This document shows positions 34,171 through 43,456 of a DNA stretch of 64,000 nucleotides, one piece after another. The DNA lies in assembly GCA_965205045.1 (NCBI GenBank), contig OZ242031.1, forward strand, positions 5,208,001 to 5,272,000. Reading direction: 5' to 3'. The notes beneath the pieces are model-generated. The model searched no databases and was not told the DNA's origin. It saw only the letters and a list, made by a program, of their open reading frames with translations. The DNA comes from UBA6522 sp965205045. GTDB taxonomy: Bacteria; Pseudomonadota; Gammaproteobacteria; Steroidobacterales; Rariloculaceae. Each line of letters opens with the position of its first letter. Position 1 is the stretch's first letter. A program made the translations under genes and the position numbers.

Positions 34171-35442
34171 ATGTCCGACCCAACCGTTGCCAACGGCAAT
34201 CTGCCTCTGTTCCGCGACGAAGCGCTGCAGCGCTTTCGAGGCACGGCATGGCAGCCGCCCCTGCTTTCTCAGCCGGTTTCGGCATGGGCGCTGGCAGCGG
34301 CCGCGTTGATCGCTGCAACCGCGTTCATTGCGTTCGCCGCCACGTTCGAGTTTGCCCGCAAGGAGCAGGTGCGCGGCTACCTGACCCCGATCGGCGGCTG
34401 GTCCCGCGTCACGGCCAAATCGTTCGGCGTGATTCGCCACAGGCTGGTCAATCCCGGAGAACACGTGCGCACCGGCGATGTGCTTCTGGAAATTTCCCCC
34501 GGCGACGGGGTGCGGCAGGCGCTTACGGTCCAGGACCGGATGCTGGAGGAAATCCAGGGCAGGCGCGCAGCTTTGGCCGAACGGCTCCACCTGGTCGAAC
34601 GCGAATACGAGCAGGACGCGGCCCTGCTCAAGCGTGCGACCGAAGCCGACGATGGCGAACTCAAACGGATCGAGGAAGAGATTGAATTGACGCAGGCGCA
34701 GGCGCGGGTGGCGCGGCAGCGATACCTGGACGGCGTGCGTCTGGCCGACTCCGGAGCGCTCGCGCAGGCCGAGACGACGCGCCTTGAGGATGACATGCGC
34801 TCGCGGCTGCTGGCGTTGTCCGAGCGACGCCGCACGGCGGACCGGCTGCGCGCGACGCTGGCCTCCGCCGCCTCACGCCTCACGCAACTTGAGACCCGCC
34901 GCGACCTCGGCAGCACCGCGATACGGGAACAGCTACACGCGTTGGCGACCGAGGAATCGCGCATTCTCGGCGAAGGCGCCCACCGCGTGCTGGCGCCCAG
35001 GGACGGCATGGTGGTGTCGGTGCGGGTCGAGGCCGGCGACGGCGTTCAGCCGGGCCAGGCATTGTTGGACATCGTGCCGCCGGGCAGTGTGCTCCTGGGA
35101 AGGCTACTCGTGCCTTCCGCGGCGATGGGCTTTGTCGAACCCGGCCAGGAAGTGCGCGTCTACCTGGACGCCTTCCCGTACGAGCGCCACGGCGCCCAGC
35201 CCGGACGGGTGCGTTCGGTCTCCGCCACCGCGCTGACCCAGGGCGATTCGTCGCCAGGCCAATTTCAGGTCGGCGCGCACTACCGTGTGGATGTGGAATT
35301 TCCGAACGGATTCACGCTGTCGCAGGTGCAGGCTCAGGCGTTGCGCCCGGGGATGACCGTCACCGCGGACCTGGTGCGCGACTACGGCACGCTGATCGAC
35401 TGGATGATGGAGCCGTTGCGGGGCGCCGCCCGGCGCCTCTGA
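34171..35442 (+). CDS. HlyD/CvaA-type membrane fusion protein for peptide export
   Basis: A 423-residue periplasmic adaptor. One N-terminal membrane segment (AWALAAAALIAATAFIAFAA, residues about 39-58), a first lipoyl half (VIRHRLVNPGEHVRTGDVLL), a long coiled-coil hairpin (about 115-260), a second lipoyl half (RVLAPRDGMVVSVRVEAGDG) and a beta-barrel domain (LLVPSAAMGFVEPGQEVRVY). This is the CvaA/RaxA subfamily that works with C39 exporters and an outer-membrane TolC. No TolC gene is in the window, so a housekeeping one would be used. It lies 23 bases before the exporter. Confidence 0.9.
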   Translation: MSDPTVANGNLPLFRDEALQRFRGTAWQPPLLSQPVSAWALAAAALIAATAFIAFAATFEFARKEQVRGYLTPIGGWSRVTAKSFGVIRHRLVNPGEHVRTGDVLLEISPGDGVRQALTVQDRMLEEIQGRRAALAERLHLVEREYEQDAALLKRATEADDGELKRIEEEIELTQAQARVARQRYLDGVRLADSGALAQAETTRLEDDMRSRLLALSERRRTADRLRATLASAASRLTQLETRRDLGSTAIREQLHALATEESRILGEGAHRVLAPRDGMVVSVRVEAGDGVQPGQALLDIVPPGSVLLGRLLVPSAAMGFVEPGQEVRVYLDAFPYERHGAQPGRVRSVSATALTQGDSSPGQFQVGAHYRVDVEFPNGFTLSQVQAQALRPGMTVTADLVRDYGTLIDWMMEPLRGAARRL

Positions 35443-35465
35443 GCAAGCGCTCCCAATTTGCCAGC

Positions 35466-37505
35466 ATGCGCCTGCCAGTCATCCTGCAAGCGGACCGCGC
35501 CGAATGCGGACTGGCGTGCCTGGCGATGGTCGCGGGTCTTTACGGCCATCACGCGACGCTGCGGGAACTTCGAGCCCGGTTCCGCATGTCCATGCGTGGC
35601 GCGACGGTGCGCAAGCTCCACGATTGCGCCCAGCAAATGGGCCTGAACTGCCGCGCCGTGCGAGTCGAGCTTGAAGAACTCAAGCAGTTGCGCGCGCCCG
35701 CCATCCTGCATTGGGAATTCGATCATTTCGTCGTGCTGAAGTCCGTCAACCGGCGCGGGTTGAGCATTGTCGACCCCGCCGTGGGAACACGCCGGCTCAG
35801 CCTTGAGGAAGCCGGCGGACGTTTCACGGGTGTCGCGCTGGAACTGGCGCCCACGCCCGCGCTCGCTCGAAAGAAGGCCGCCGATTCGGTCCCGCTGTCC
35901 TCGTTTCTGACCGCATTCAAGGGCCTGTCCGGACCATTGGGGGCAGTCTTCGCGATGACCGTGCTGCTGCAGGTGTTCGCCCTGGCAATGCCCTTGCAGA
36001 TGCAGTTCACCGTGGACCAGGGCATCCGCCAGGGCGACATGAATATCGTCGTCGCCCTAGCGGCAGGATTCGGCTCGATTGCCGTAATCTCGGCCCTTAC
36101 AGAGTACTTCCGTTCGTTGCTCGTCCTCTACGCGGGCAACACCGCGGCGTTCCGCATGGTGGGCGGACTCGCTCACCACCTGCTGCGCCTGCCGGACGCC
36201 TGGTTCACCGCCCGCCATCCCGGCGACGTCCTTTCGCGATTCAATTCGATCGCTCCGGTCCGGGATTTCCTGATGAGCGGCGCCTTCGCGATGCTGGTGG
36301 ACGCCGTCATGGCCGTGGGGGCGTTGGCAGTCCTGCTGCTGTACTCATGGCAGATGACCCTGGCACTGTGCGCCTTCCTCGCATTCACTTCTGCGCTCAA
36401 GCTGGCCACTTACGGCCCGCTCAAGCACCTGACCCACGAATCCATCGCAGCCGACGCGCTGGAGGAATCGAGCTTCATCGAGAACATCCAGCGGCACCGC
36501 TCCATAAAGCTCCTGGGCGCCGAAGCTGACCGCGAGGACTCCTGGGGTCAACGCTACGTCACCTCTATCAACGCCGAGGCGCGGCTGCGCCGGTTCGGCA
36601 TGCACCTGCAACTCGCCGCGTCCGCGACAACGGCCGTCGAAACTGCGGTCATGCTGCTGTTGGGCGCTTCCCAGGTCATCGCCGGCGCCTTTACCCTGGG
36701 AATGCTGTTCGCCTTCAATTCCTACAGCGGAATGTTCGCGGCTCGCATTCACGCGCTGGTTCGCGCGTTGCTGGACATGCGCATGCTCAGGCTGCACCGG
36801 GAGCGCATCGCTGATATCGGTCTGGAAAAACGCGAAGAATCGGTCGGAAAGCACGGCATCCGCACCGAGGTTCGCGGCGCAGTCTCCGTTCGATCACTGA
36901 GTTACGCCTACAACGACGAGGAAGGGCCGGTACTCCGGGGTCTCGACCTGAACGTGGCGCCGGGAGAGTTCCTCGCCGTGTCCGGCGAATCCGGTGCCGG
37001 CAAATCCACCCTGGTCAAACTGCTCGCCAAACTCCTTGCCCCCGATGAGGGCGAAATTCAGGTCGATGGACACGATCTCCGGCAGTTGGACACCGCCCAC
37101 TACCGCCGCCAGTTGGGGGTGGTGATGCAGGACGACGACCTGTTGTCCGGGTCGCTGCTGGAGAACATCGCCGCGGGCGAGGCACGGCCGGACCTGGCGC
37201 GGGCCGAGCAGGCAGCTCAGTTCGCCTGTATCGATGAAGACATTCGGCGCATGCCAATGCAATACCTCACGCTGGTGGGCCACATGGGCTCGACCCTGTC
37301 CGGAGGGCAGCGCCAGCGTGTGATGATCGCCCGCGCCGTCTACCGCCGCCCGCGAATCCTTCTGCTCGACGAGGGCACCGCGCATCTCAACGACGCCCTG
37401 CAGGAACGGGTGCTCGCCAACCTTGCCGCCCTCGGCATCACCATGATCGCCGTGACCCACGACCCTCGGGTACTGGAAATCGCGGATCGGTGCGCGCGCA
37501 TTTGA
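35466..37505 (+). CDS. C39-peptidase ABC exporter (bacteriocin processing and secretion)
   Basis: A 679-residue CvaB-type transporter that cuts double-glycine leaders and exports the core peptide. The C39 domain (1-135) has Gln8, Cys14 in QADRAECGLACLAMV, His87 in EFDHFVVLKS and Asp103 in LSIVDPAVGTRR. A six-helix ABC membrane domain follows (about 145-440), then an ATPase with Walker A GESGAGKSTLVKLL (about 507), signature STLSGGQRQRVMIARA, Walker B ILLLDEGTAHLND (less usual than DEATSALD) and switch His in IAVTHDPR. All catalytic residues are present. Encoded after two GG-leader peptides and its adaptor. Confidence 0.94.
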   Translation: MRLPVILQADRAECGLACLAMVAGLYGHHATLRELRARFRMSMRGATVRKLHDCAQQMGLNCRAVRVELEELKQLRAPAILHWEFDHFVVLKSVNRRGLSIVDPAVGTRRLSLEEAGGRFTGVALELAPTPALARKKAADSVPLSSFLTAFKGLSGPLGAVFAMTVLLQVFALAMPLQMQFTVDQGIRQGDMNIVVALAAGFGSIAVISALTEYFRSLLVLYAGNTAAFRMVGGLAHHLLRLPDAWFTARHPGDVLSRFNSIAPVRDFLMSGAFAMLVDAVMAVGALAVLLLYSWQMTLALCAFLAFTSALKLATYGPLKHLTHESIAADALEESSFIENIQRHRSIKLLGAEADREDSWGQRYVTSINAEARLRRFGMHLQLAASATTAVETAVMLLLGASQVIAGAFTLGMLFAFNSYSGMFAARIHALVRALLDMRMLRLHRERIADIGLEKREESVGKHGIRTEVRGAVSVRSLSYAYNDEEGPVLRGLDLNVAPGEFLAVSGESGAGKSTLVKLLAKLLAPDEGEIQVDGHDLRQLDTAHYRRQLGVVMQDDDLLSGSLLENIAAGEARPDLARAEQAAQFACIDEDIRRMPMQYLTLVGHMGSTLSGGQRQRVMIARAVYRRPRILLLDEGTAHLNDALQERVLANLAALGITMIAVTHDPRVLEIADRCARI

Positions 37506-37582
37506 TTTGGCCGGGAGATCTGCTTCCAGGAGTCCGGCAATCGCTTCCGTTCGGGTTTTTTCGCATCGGGACCGGGCTCGAT

Positions 37583-38170
37583 TCACGAGCGGCCGCGCCC
37601 GTCGTCTCCTTGGTGTCTCAACTTGAGCTGATACGCCAACTGCGCACCGGTTAACGAAAAAATGACGACGAGAAGGATTCCCGATCGCACCGCAAGGCCT
37701 GAAAATATCCCGAACAGGCCCGCCGCCAGCAAAAGCACATTCAAGGACCCCAACACGTACAGCGTCGCCTGGGAGTGGGATACCGCCTGCATCCGCTGAA
37801 TCTCCCTGAAACCCAGCCGTTCGTCGGATTGCCCGTATTTTTCAACAACCCCGCGTATGACCGCTTGCTCGAAGACAAAGGTAAAGGCAAAACCAATCGC
37901 CACCAACAACAGCATGAGCACAGGAAGGGAAACGCCCATCGCTTCCTGAAACCGCAAGACGACCAATACGGCCAGCGGCAAGATTCCAAACATCAGAATC
38001 CCGTAATGGACTCCCAAATACCTCTTCAGCTTTGCCACGTCTTCATCGGAAGTGATCCTGTGTCCTTTCCGCGGGCACCACATCTGTCCCAGGACCGGAA
38101 AGAAAAACGTCGTTTCTCCCTTCTCGTTGGCCCTGAAATGCACTGAAATCATTGAGCGAATGAACCCCAT
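37583..38170 (-). CDS. Four-helix membrane protein, convergent to the bacteriocin genes
   Basis: A 195-residue protein with four predicted membrane segments (YGILMFGILPLAVLVVLRF; LPVLMLLLVAIGFAFTFVF; TLYVLGSLNVLLLAAGLFG; VRSGILLVVIFSLTGAQLAY) and a soluble N-terminus containing FFFPVLGQMWCPRKGHRI. AAGGAGAAAGCCG precedes ATG 38170. Family not recognised. It is convergent with the exporter, whose stop is 77 bases away. Bacteriocin immunity proteins are often small multi-pass membrane proteins, so it is a candidate, but its strand and possible independent role leave this open. Confidence 0.6.
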   Translation of the reverse strand: MGFIRSMISVHFRANEKGETTFFFPVLGQMWCPRKGHRITSDEDVAKLKRYLGVHYGILMFGILPLAVLVVLRFQEAMGVSLPVLMLLLVAIGFAFTFVFEQAVIRGVVEKYGQSDERLGFREIQRMQAVSHSQATLYVLGSLNVLLLAAGLFGIFSGLAVRSGILLVVIFSLTGAQLAYQLKLRHQGDDGRGRS

Positions 38171-38438
38171 CGGCTTTCTCCTTTTTCTCCCCTGGGGAGA
38201 CACAAAACGACGATCATAAGCATGGACCATGCCGCTGGAAAATGGACAAAAGCAGCGAATTCAGCCAGAAATGCACAAGGAACCGGGCGCCGCCACCGTG
38301 CGACAGGCAAATTGAGACTGTTGACAGACCTGAATTCGCAGCAAAATTGCTTGGTGGCCGGTATCGAAATGGGGGATAATCAGCTTTGGATGCAGCAACC
38401 TGCAGCAAGTTGCGTCACGTGCCGCGCGAGGAGGAAAT

Positions 38439-38612
38439 GTGGGCGCCAACCACCGAGTGACCGTCAATCTCGAGGCGCCCGAATACAGCCAACTTTCTGC
38501 ATTGGCCGACAAGCACAGGATATCCCTGGCGTGGCTGGGCCGCCGAGCCATCGTCGAGTTCCTCGAACGAAACGAGCAGGAAGAACTGCAGTTTCCATTG
38601 AAACTGCCATAG
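38439..38612 (+). CDS. Small ribbon-helix-helix-like protein
   Basis: 57 residues from GTG 38439 with GAGGAGG nine bases upstream. The sequence NHRVTVNLEAPEYSQLSALA, then DKHRISLAWLGRRAIVEFLE, has the strand-helix-helix pattern of CopG/Arc DNA-binding domains. It lies 43 bases before the methylase and is likely co-transcribed, perhaps as the controller of the restriction-modification locus, or as an unpaired antitoxin. No toxin is adjacent. Confidence 0.72.
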   Translation: MGANHRVTVNLEAPEYSQLSALADKHRISLAWLGRRAIVEFLERNEQEELQFPLKLP

Positions 38613-38655
38613 CAGCGAGCCGATTCGGGGCGTTGAGGAGAATTGGGGACACATA

Positions 38656-40464
38656 GTGGCTGCCATCGAGGCGCACATTGGAGCACGCAGAACTCGGCCT
38701 CCTCCCGATTGGCTGCAGGCATTCGTCGCCAGTCAGTCGAAGAGCGCGCGGTCTCTCGCATCGTCTGTGAAGCGCGAAGACCGTCTTCGGTTCTCACGGA
38801 CGGTGACGTTTCACGTGATCGCCGCGTATTGGCAGGCACATCGGAGTGAGGCGAGCCGGCGCTGGCCGCTTCGCGAATTGCCCGACGAGTCGGACATTTC
38901 GACCCTGGAGGCGCCAACCGAACCGCTGGCGCACGCGATCGGAAATGCCGCGGCCAGGCTGGATGTCCTGGACGCCGGCTACCTGATCGGCTCGCTTTAC
39001 ACGGGTATGATGCCGAAACAAGTCCGAGCGCAACTGGGTGCCTACTACACACCTCCGGCGTTGTGTGAGCGGCTTCTCGACACGGCGACCGACGCCGGTG
39101 TCGATTGGCGAACGGCGAAGGTACTGGATCCCGCCTGCGGCGGCGGCGCATTCCTGGCGCCCGTTGCGCGCCGCATGGCGGCGAACATGGAAAAATGCAG
39201 CGCCATCGACGCGCTGCAACAAATCCAGCGACGATTGCGCGGTTTCGAGCTGGACCCGTTTGCAGGCTGGATGTCGCAGGTTTTCGTCGATGTGGCGCTC
39301 AGCGCACGTTATGACGCAGCCGGCGAGAGACTGCGTCCGATCGTTCAGGTAACTGACGCGACGGAACGGGAGCCGGCCCCGGACGGATTCGACCTGGTAG
39401 TCGGGAATCCCCCCTATGGACGGGTCACGTTGACTCCGGCGTTGCGGAAGAAATTCGAGCGCAGCCTGTTCGGTCACGCGAACCTGTACGGCGTGTTCAC
39501 CGATCTTGCGTTGCGGTTTGCGAAACCCGGCGGCGTGATCGCCTACGTAACCCCGACAAGCTTCCTCGCCGGCGAGTACTTCAAGGCCCTGCGTGTCTTG
39601 CTCGGATGGGAAGCACCGCCGGTGAGCATCGACTTCGTCGGAGCGCGAAAAGGCGTATTCGCGGACGTGCTCCAGGAAACCCTGCTGGCCGTGTATCGAC
39701 GTGGCGACAACGGCGGCAAGGCAAGGGTTCATCTCATTTCCCCGGAGTCGAACGGCTCGATCCAGGCCACACCCGCCGGATCGTTCCGGCTTCCCGAAAG
39801 CCTGGAGCAACCGTGGTTGATCCCGCGCACCAAGTCACAATTCAACCTCGTCCACCGCGCCGAGCAGCTTCCTTGCAGGTTGGCGGACTACGGTTATTCC
39901 GTGAGCACCGGCCCCCTCGTCTGGAATCGCCACAAGTCAAGCCTTCGCCGCCAAGCTGGGGAGGGTCGCTACCCGTTGGTCTGGGCAGAATCAGTACGTT
40001 CGGATGGCTCCTTCGAGTTCCGCGCCCGGAAGCAAAACCATCAGCCTTATTTCGAACCCAGTCCCAGGGAACACTGGGTGGTGACCGACTTCCCTTGCGT
40101 GCTCCTTCAAAGAACGACGGCGAAGGAACAGAGCCGACGCCTTATCGCGGCGGAGTTGCCGTCGTGGTTCATCGAGCAGCACGGCGCGGTCGTAATCGAA
40201 AACCACCTGAATATGATCAAGCCAATAAATGGCGCCCCCAGCGTTCCTCCGGCATTGCTCGCGGCACTACTGAATTGCGAGGCGGTCGACCAGCTGTTTC
40301 GTTGCATAAGTGGCAGCGTGGCGGTGTCCGCATACGAATTGAAGGCGCTGCCGCTTCCATCGCTGGAGAGCCTGAAGGAAATCGAGGACCTGGTTGAGGG
40401 TAACGCCGACCGCGATGTGATCGAACGTGCCGTGAATCAACTATACGGGTACGAAAGTTCCTGA
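38656..40464 (+). CDS. N6-adenine DNA methyltransferase (BsuBI/PstI-type M subunit)
   Basis: A 602-residue methylase from GTG 38656 (GAGGAG upstream). Motif I is DPACGGGAFL at 158-167, binding S-adenosylmethionine, and motif IV is NPPYG at 251-255, the N6-adenine signature. The region before motif I (QLGAYYTPPALCERLL) is the usual helical cap, and 390-590 forms the target-recognition part (SVSTGPLVWNRHKSSL, ending KALPLPSLESLKEIEDLV). It would methylate adenine in a short target. The restriction partner directly downstream is only a remnant, so it is an orphan methylase now. Confidence 0.9.
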   Translation: MAAIEAHIGARRTRPPPDWLQAFVASQSKSARSLASSVKREDRLRFSRTVTFHVIAAYWQAHRSEASRRWPLRELPDESDISTLEAPTEPLAHAIGNAAARLDVLDAGYLIGSLYTGMMPKQVRAQLGAYYTPPALCERLLDTATDAGVDWRTAKVLDPACGGGAFLAPVARRMAANMEKCSAIDALQQIQRRLRGFELDPFAGWMSQVFVDVALSARYDAAGERLRPIVQVTDATEREPAPDGFDLVVGNPPYGRVTLTPALRKKFERSLFGHANLYGVFTDLALRFAKPGGVIAYVTPTSFLAGEYFKALRVLLGWEAPPVSIDFVGARKGVFADVLQETLLAVYRRGDNGGKARVHLISPESNGSIQATPAGSFRLPESLEQPWLIPRTKSQFNLVHRAEQLPCRLADYGYSVSTGPLVWNRHKSSLRRQAGEGRYPLVWAESVRSDGSFEFRARKQNHQPYFEPSPREHWVVTDFPCVLLQRTTAKEQSRRLIAAELPSWFIEQHGAVVIENHLNMIKPINGAPSVPPALLAALLNCEAVDQLFRCISGSVAVSAYELKALPLPSLESLKEIEDLVEGNADRDVIERAVNQLYGYESS

Positions 40465-40878
40465 TGCCTCTGCCGCCGCTTCTGCCGGATTTGGCTGAGT
40501 GAAAGCCGGCATCAGGTCGTTACCCGAGATGATGAACTGGCGCAGGCAATCGGCCCGCGGATCGAGCCGGACCGGAATCTGCCGGACGCGATCCTTGTAG
40601 ACCTCGGTCCGACCGAGCCACTGCTTGTTTTCGTTGAGGTTGTCGCGTCCGCAGGCGCCGTCAGCGATGCGCGTCAGTCGGCGCTGTTGGCTATCGCGAC
40701 CGAACACCACAGTGCTTCGATCTACATCGTTACCTCCGTAAACCGCTCTGGCTGCTACCAACCGGAAACGACAGTTGTTGGGTGGGATTTGCACCCACTA
40801 GGAAAACGCGCCTTTCCACGGCGCACTGATTTATCCGGGCTAGACCCAAAACGCCTGCGCCGACCAAGACCAACTTGA
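40463..40878 (+). pseudogene. BsuBI/PstI-family restriction endonuclease remnant
   Basis: An ATG overlapping the methylase stop (TGATG) opens MPLPPLLPDLAE and then stops at 40499-40501. In the methylase frame the sequence continues with LPDAILVDLGPTEPLLVFVE, then VVASAGAVSDARQSALLAIA, which matches the C-terminal catalytic domain of BsuBI/PstI enzymes from my knowledge of the family, and ends at 40878 after IYIVTSVNRSGCYQPETTV. The N-terminal two thirds (about 150-200 residues) are missing and the pieces are in different frames. The nuclease is dead while the methylase is kept. Confidence 0.65.
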
Positions 40879-41279
40879 GAATCCGGGCATCTTCGTAGAC
40901 CGACGTAAGGACCGGGAGTCTCAACTCGAATCTACGCATGGCGTACCTGCCGCCGTACGGACGAGGCCTTTCGCCCAGGATAGGACGTTGACTTGCCCCG
41001 CCGGATTCTTGCTTACACCGCAACGCCGAAGCCCCCTGGTACCACGGTCCGGTGTGTTAAGTGGTCGGATATGTGATTCGGCGCAGACGCACATGCTAGT
41101 GCCGCGATTGTACATGATGCTGTCATCCGCTCAGGGTGACGGAAAGCTGGCACCGAATTACCGTCGTCCGGAAATACAATACTCGCTGTTTTCGCCAGAT
41201 TCGAGGGTCGACAACGGGAGGAATCCTGCCACAATGGAGGTCATATCGATTGACTGGTAACTTTCAAGGGATTACGCAT
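40879..41279. other. Non-coding stretch after the restriction remnant
   Basis: About 400 bases without a supported gene. Short open frames on both strands look random. Tail of the decayed nuclease locus. G+C begins to fall here toward the accessory gene at 41280. Confidence 0.5.
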
Positions 41280-41756
41280 CTAGCTACGCCCCGCATCAGT
41301 CCACTGAAACCACTGGTCAATTCTATCGAGAAAAGCCTGTCTAGAAGCCATCACTTCTCGACAATAATCTTGTGGTTCACCGAAAACCACAGAATCTAGA
41401 TACGACATTACCTTGAGCTTCCCATCCTCGGACAAGCAACTCAGAAATCTTGAAAATAACTCTGCCTGAGGCTGTAACATTTTCGTCATTAAACTGGACC
41501 ATTCAGTGGCCAGTTCGTGAGATCCGTGTGTCTTGGCATTACGAAGAATTTTACTTTCGAAGATTTCTGTTCTCACTTTTGCCTGAGCATCTTTGTCGAC
41601 TGAAACAAACCGCACAACAAACGTCTTCATTATTTCAGAGTCAAAGTCGGATAATTCAAGTATACCAAGGGCGAATGACGCAGCACCATTAGCGTTGGCA
41701 ACTGAAATCAAGTGGTTTGCCTTTGTATAGCATTCTTGGATTTCAAGTTCGTTCAT
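41280..41756 (-). CDS. Hypothetical protein in low-G+C segment
   Basis: A 158-residue helical soluble protein from ATG 41756 (MNELEIQECYTKANHLISVA); the frame is open further upstream to 42029 but there the composition is Cys/His-rich and non-coding-looking. Not recognised. The local G+C is well below that of the window, and codon use differs (many A/T-ending codons), so recent transfer is likely. It sits between the methylase locus and a decayed DUF4143 ATPase. Confidence 0.55.
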   Translation of the reverse strand: MNELEIQECYTKANHLISVANANGAASFALGILELSDFDSEIMKTFVVRFVSVDKDAQAKVRTEIFESKILRNAKTHGSHELATEWSSLMTKMLQPQAELFSRFLSCLSEDGKLKVMSYLDSVVFGEPQDYCREVMASRQAFLDRIDQWFQWTDAGRS

Positions 41757-42006
41757 ATCGCGACATTTCCATACGTGGCTATCTACACCAAATTCAGACG
41801 CGCAGTACTGCCCATGTTGCCGCCATTCCCGGTTCTTGGCGAGATATCCGGTCCGTCCGCTCGAATTTCGGCAGAGGCACAAATGATGATTGAATCCGAT
41901 ACATATACATTGGATAATGTTTAAACATAAATGCAATTTACCCTGTAAAAAATCACTTATGTTGACTAAATATACGGGCATTACCTCCATCGCCCCGCAT
42001 CGGTGA

Positions 42007-42743
42007 ATGAAAGCCATGCTGCAACGCAAGGAAATCCGCTATCTGGAAGACTGGGCCGGCAGCCGCCCCCGCAAGCCGCTGGTGATCCGCGGCGCAAGGC
42101 AAGTCGGCAAGTCAACCCTGGTTCGCGAATTCGCCCGTTCCGGAGGGACGCCGCTGGTGGAAGTGAACTTCGAGCGCAACCCGGACCTTCGCGAAGCCTT
42201 CTCCGGCAAGGATCCGGACCGGATTCTCGCTACCTTTACCTGCTGACCGGAAAGCGCACCGCGGCGGGGACCAGCCTCCTGTTCCTGGACGTGAGTCTCT
42301 TGTGCGCCGCATTGCGTCTGAATGTCCTCGACCTGGAGCACACCGAAATGACGCTGGTGAACCAGGGCGCGGCCGCCGAGCAGTTCATCGGCCAACACTT
42401 GCTCTACGGGGGGCCTCGTTTCGAACCGCCGTCGCTGCACTACTGGGCTCGGGAAGCCAGAAACGCCGCTGCCGAAGTCGACTACCTGCTCGCGGTGGGA
42501 CAACATATCGTCCCTGTCGAGATCAAGGCCGGAGCGACCGGTTCGCTCAGATTGCTCCACCAGTTCCTGAGAGAAAAACGGCGCGGCTTCGCACTTCGCC
42601 TCAACGCGGATACGCCAAGTCTGCTGCGGGATTCCAGGAAGCTGCCCGATGGAACCGCGATCAACTATGACTTGCTGTCGCTGCCGCTCTACATGGCCGG
42701 ACAGGCAAGGCGGTTGGTGGGCGAGGCGACGCATGATCGCTGA
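42007..42743 (+). pseudogene. DUF4143/AAA_14-family ATPase, internally deleted
   Basis: The N-terminus (MLQRKEIRYLEDWAGSRPRK, Walker A VIRGARQVGKSTLVREFA) and the C-terminal DUF4143 nuclease-like domain (AAAEQFIGQHLLYGG, ARNAAAEVDYLLAVGQHIVP, VEIKAGATGSLRLLHQFL) of one ATPase family are both recognisable. The first frame ends at 42246. A second frame carries GTSLLFLDVSLLCAALRLN, where the Walker B strand (normally LLFLDE) is fused straight to a segment (LDVSLLCAAL) that normally lies some 200 residues later. So one frame change and one large deletion have occurred. Full proteins have about 400 residues. Confidence 0.78.
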
Positions 42744-42820
42744 CCGGAACCCGAGGCAACGTATGCCAAGATTCGTGGTATTCTTGGAAGCCAGATTCGA
42801 ATTGCCGATTCGGAGTCGAT

Positions 42821-43456
42821 GTGTATTACATTGTTGATCAAATTTCAAAGCGGCGGCTGTATGCATTGTTTTTAATCATGATCGCTTTTTTTGTAAGTGC
42901 ACCTACATCTGGTGTTGACACGGACGATAACGACGAATGTGAAGTTGATGAATGCATTAAAACAACTGCGAAGCGACTTGATGTCTGTCCTGTAGGGTGG
43001 AGATGTGTTAAGAGTCTCGATCTTTTGATGGACTCATCTATCGGTTGTTGGCGCGGCTTGACAGCCAGGCCATAGGCGCCCATAAGTGGGCCTTATGGAG
43101 AACCCAGACCCGGCGGTCCGCACAACGGCATCGACATTGCAGTTCCTACCAGCACACCGGTCTATTCGGCAAAGTCAGGGGTAGTGAGGTCACTGGAGGG
43201 AAGATTGCCGGTAGGTGACCGATCAACGCCAAATGGAAACTTCGTCAGGATTGATTACGATGACGGGACTGAAGGTGTGTATTTGCATTTGAAGTCCGTA
43301 TCCGTAGACGCGGGTGATAGAGTTGCCGCAGGTCAGCAGGTTGGCGAATCCAACGACACCGGAAGTTCCAGCGGTCCGCATCTTCACTACTCCAACTATA
43401 CAAATCAGTCTGATAGGGAGCCAGTAGATCCTACCTCCGTGCACCCGAATTGCTAA
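42821..43456 (+). pseudogene. M23-family metallopeptidase with in-frame TAG
   Basis: A 211-codon frame broken by TAG at 43073-43075. Before the stop: MYYIVDQISKRRLYALFLIM (signal or anchor) and a Cys-rich stretch (CEVDECIKTTAKRLDVCPVG). After it, in the same frame: GPYGEPRPGGPHNGIDIAVP with the His/Asp zinc ligands, TPVYSAKSGVVRSLEG, and SSGPHLHYSNYTN with the HxH ligands. This is a lysostaphin-type (LytM) domain that cuts peptidoglycan cross-links. Either the stop kills it, or the sequence has an error, or TAG is read through. Its end overlaps the next gene (TAATG). Confidence 0.72.

Noticed and set aside
37506..37582. T-run (GGGTTTTTTCG) after the exporter as a terminator
   Set aside because: The bases before it do not form a convincing stem, so it is not listed as a terminator.
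40770..40830. tRNA-like GGTGGGATTTGCACCCAC segment
   Set aside because: No matching acceptor stem, anticodon arm or D-arm; it is part of the nuclease remnant.
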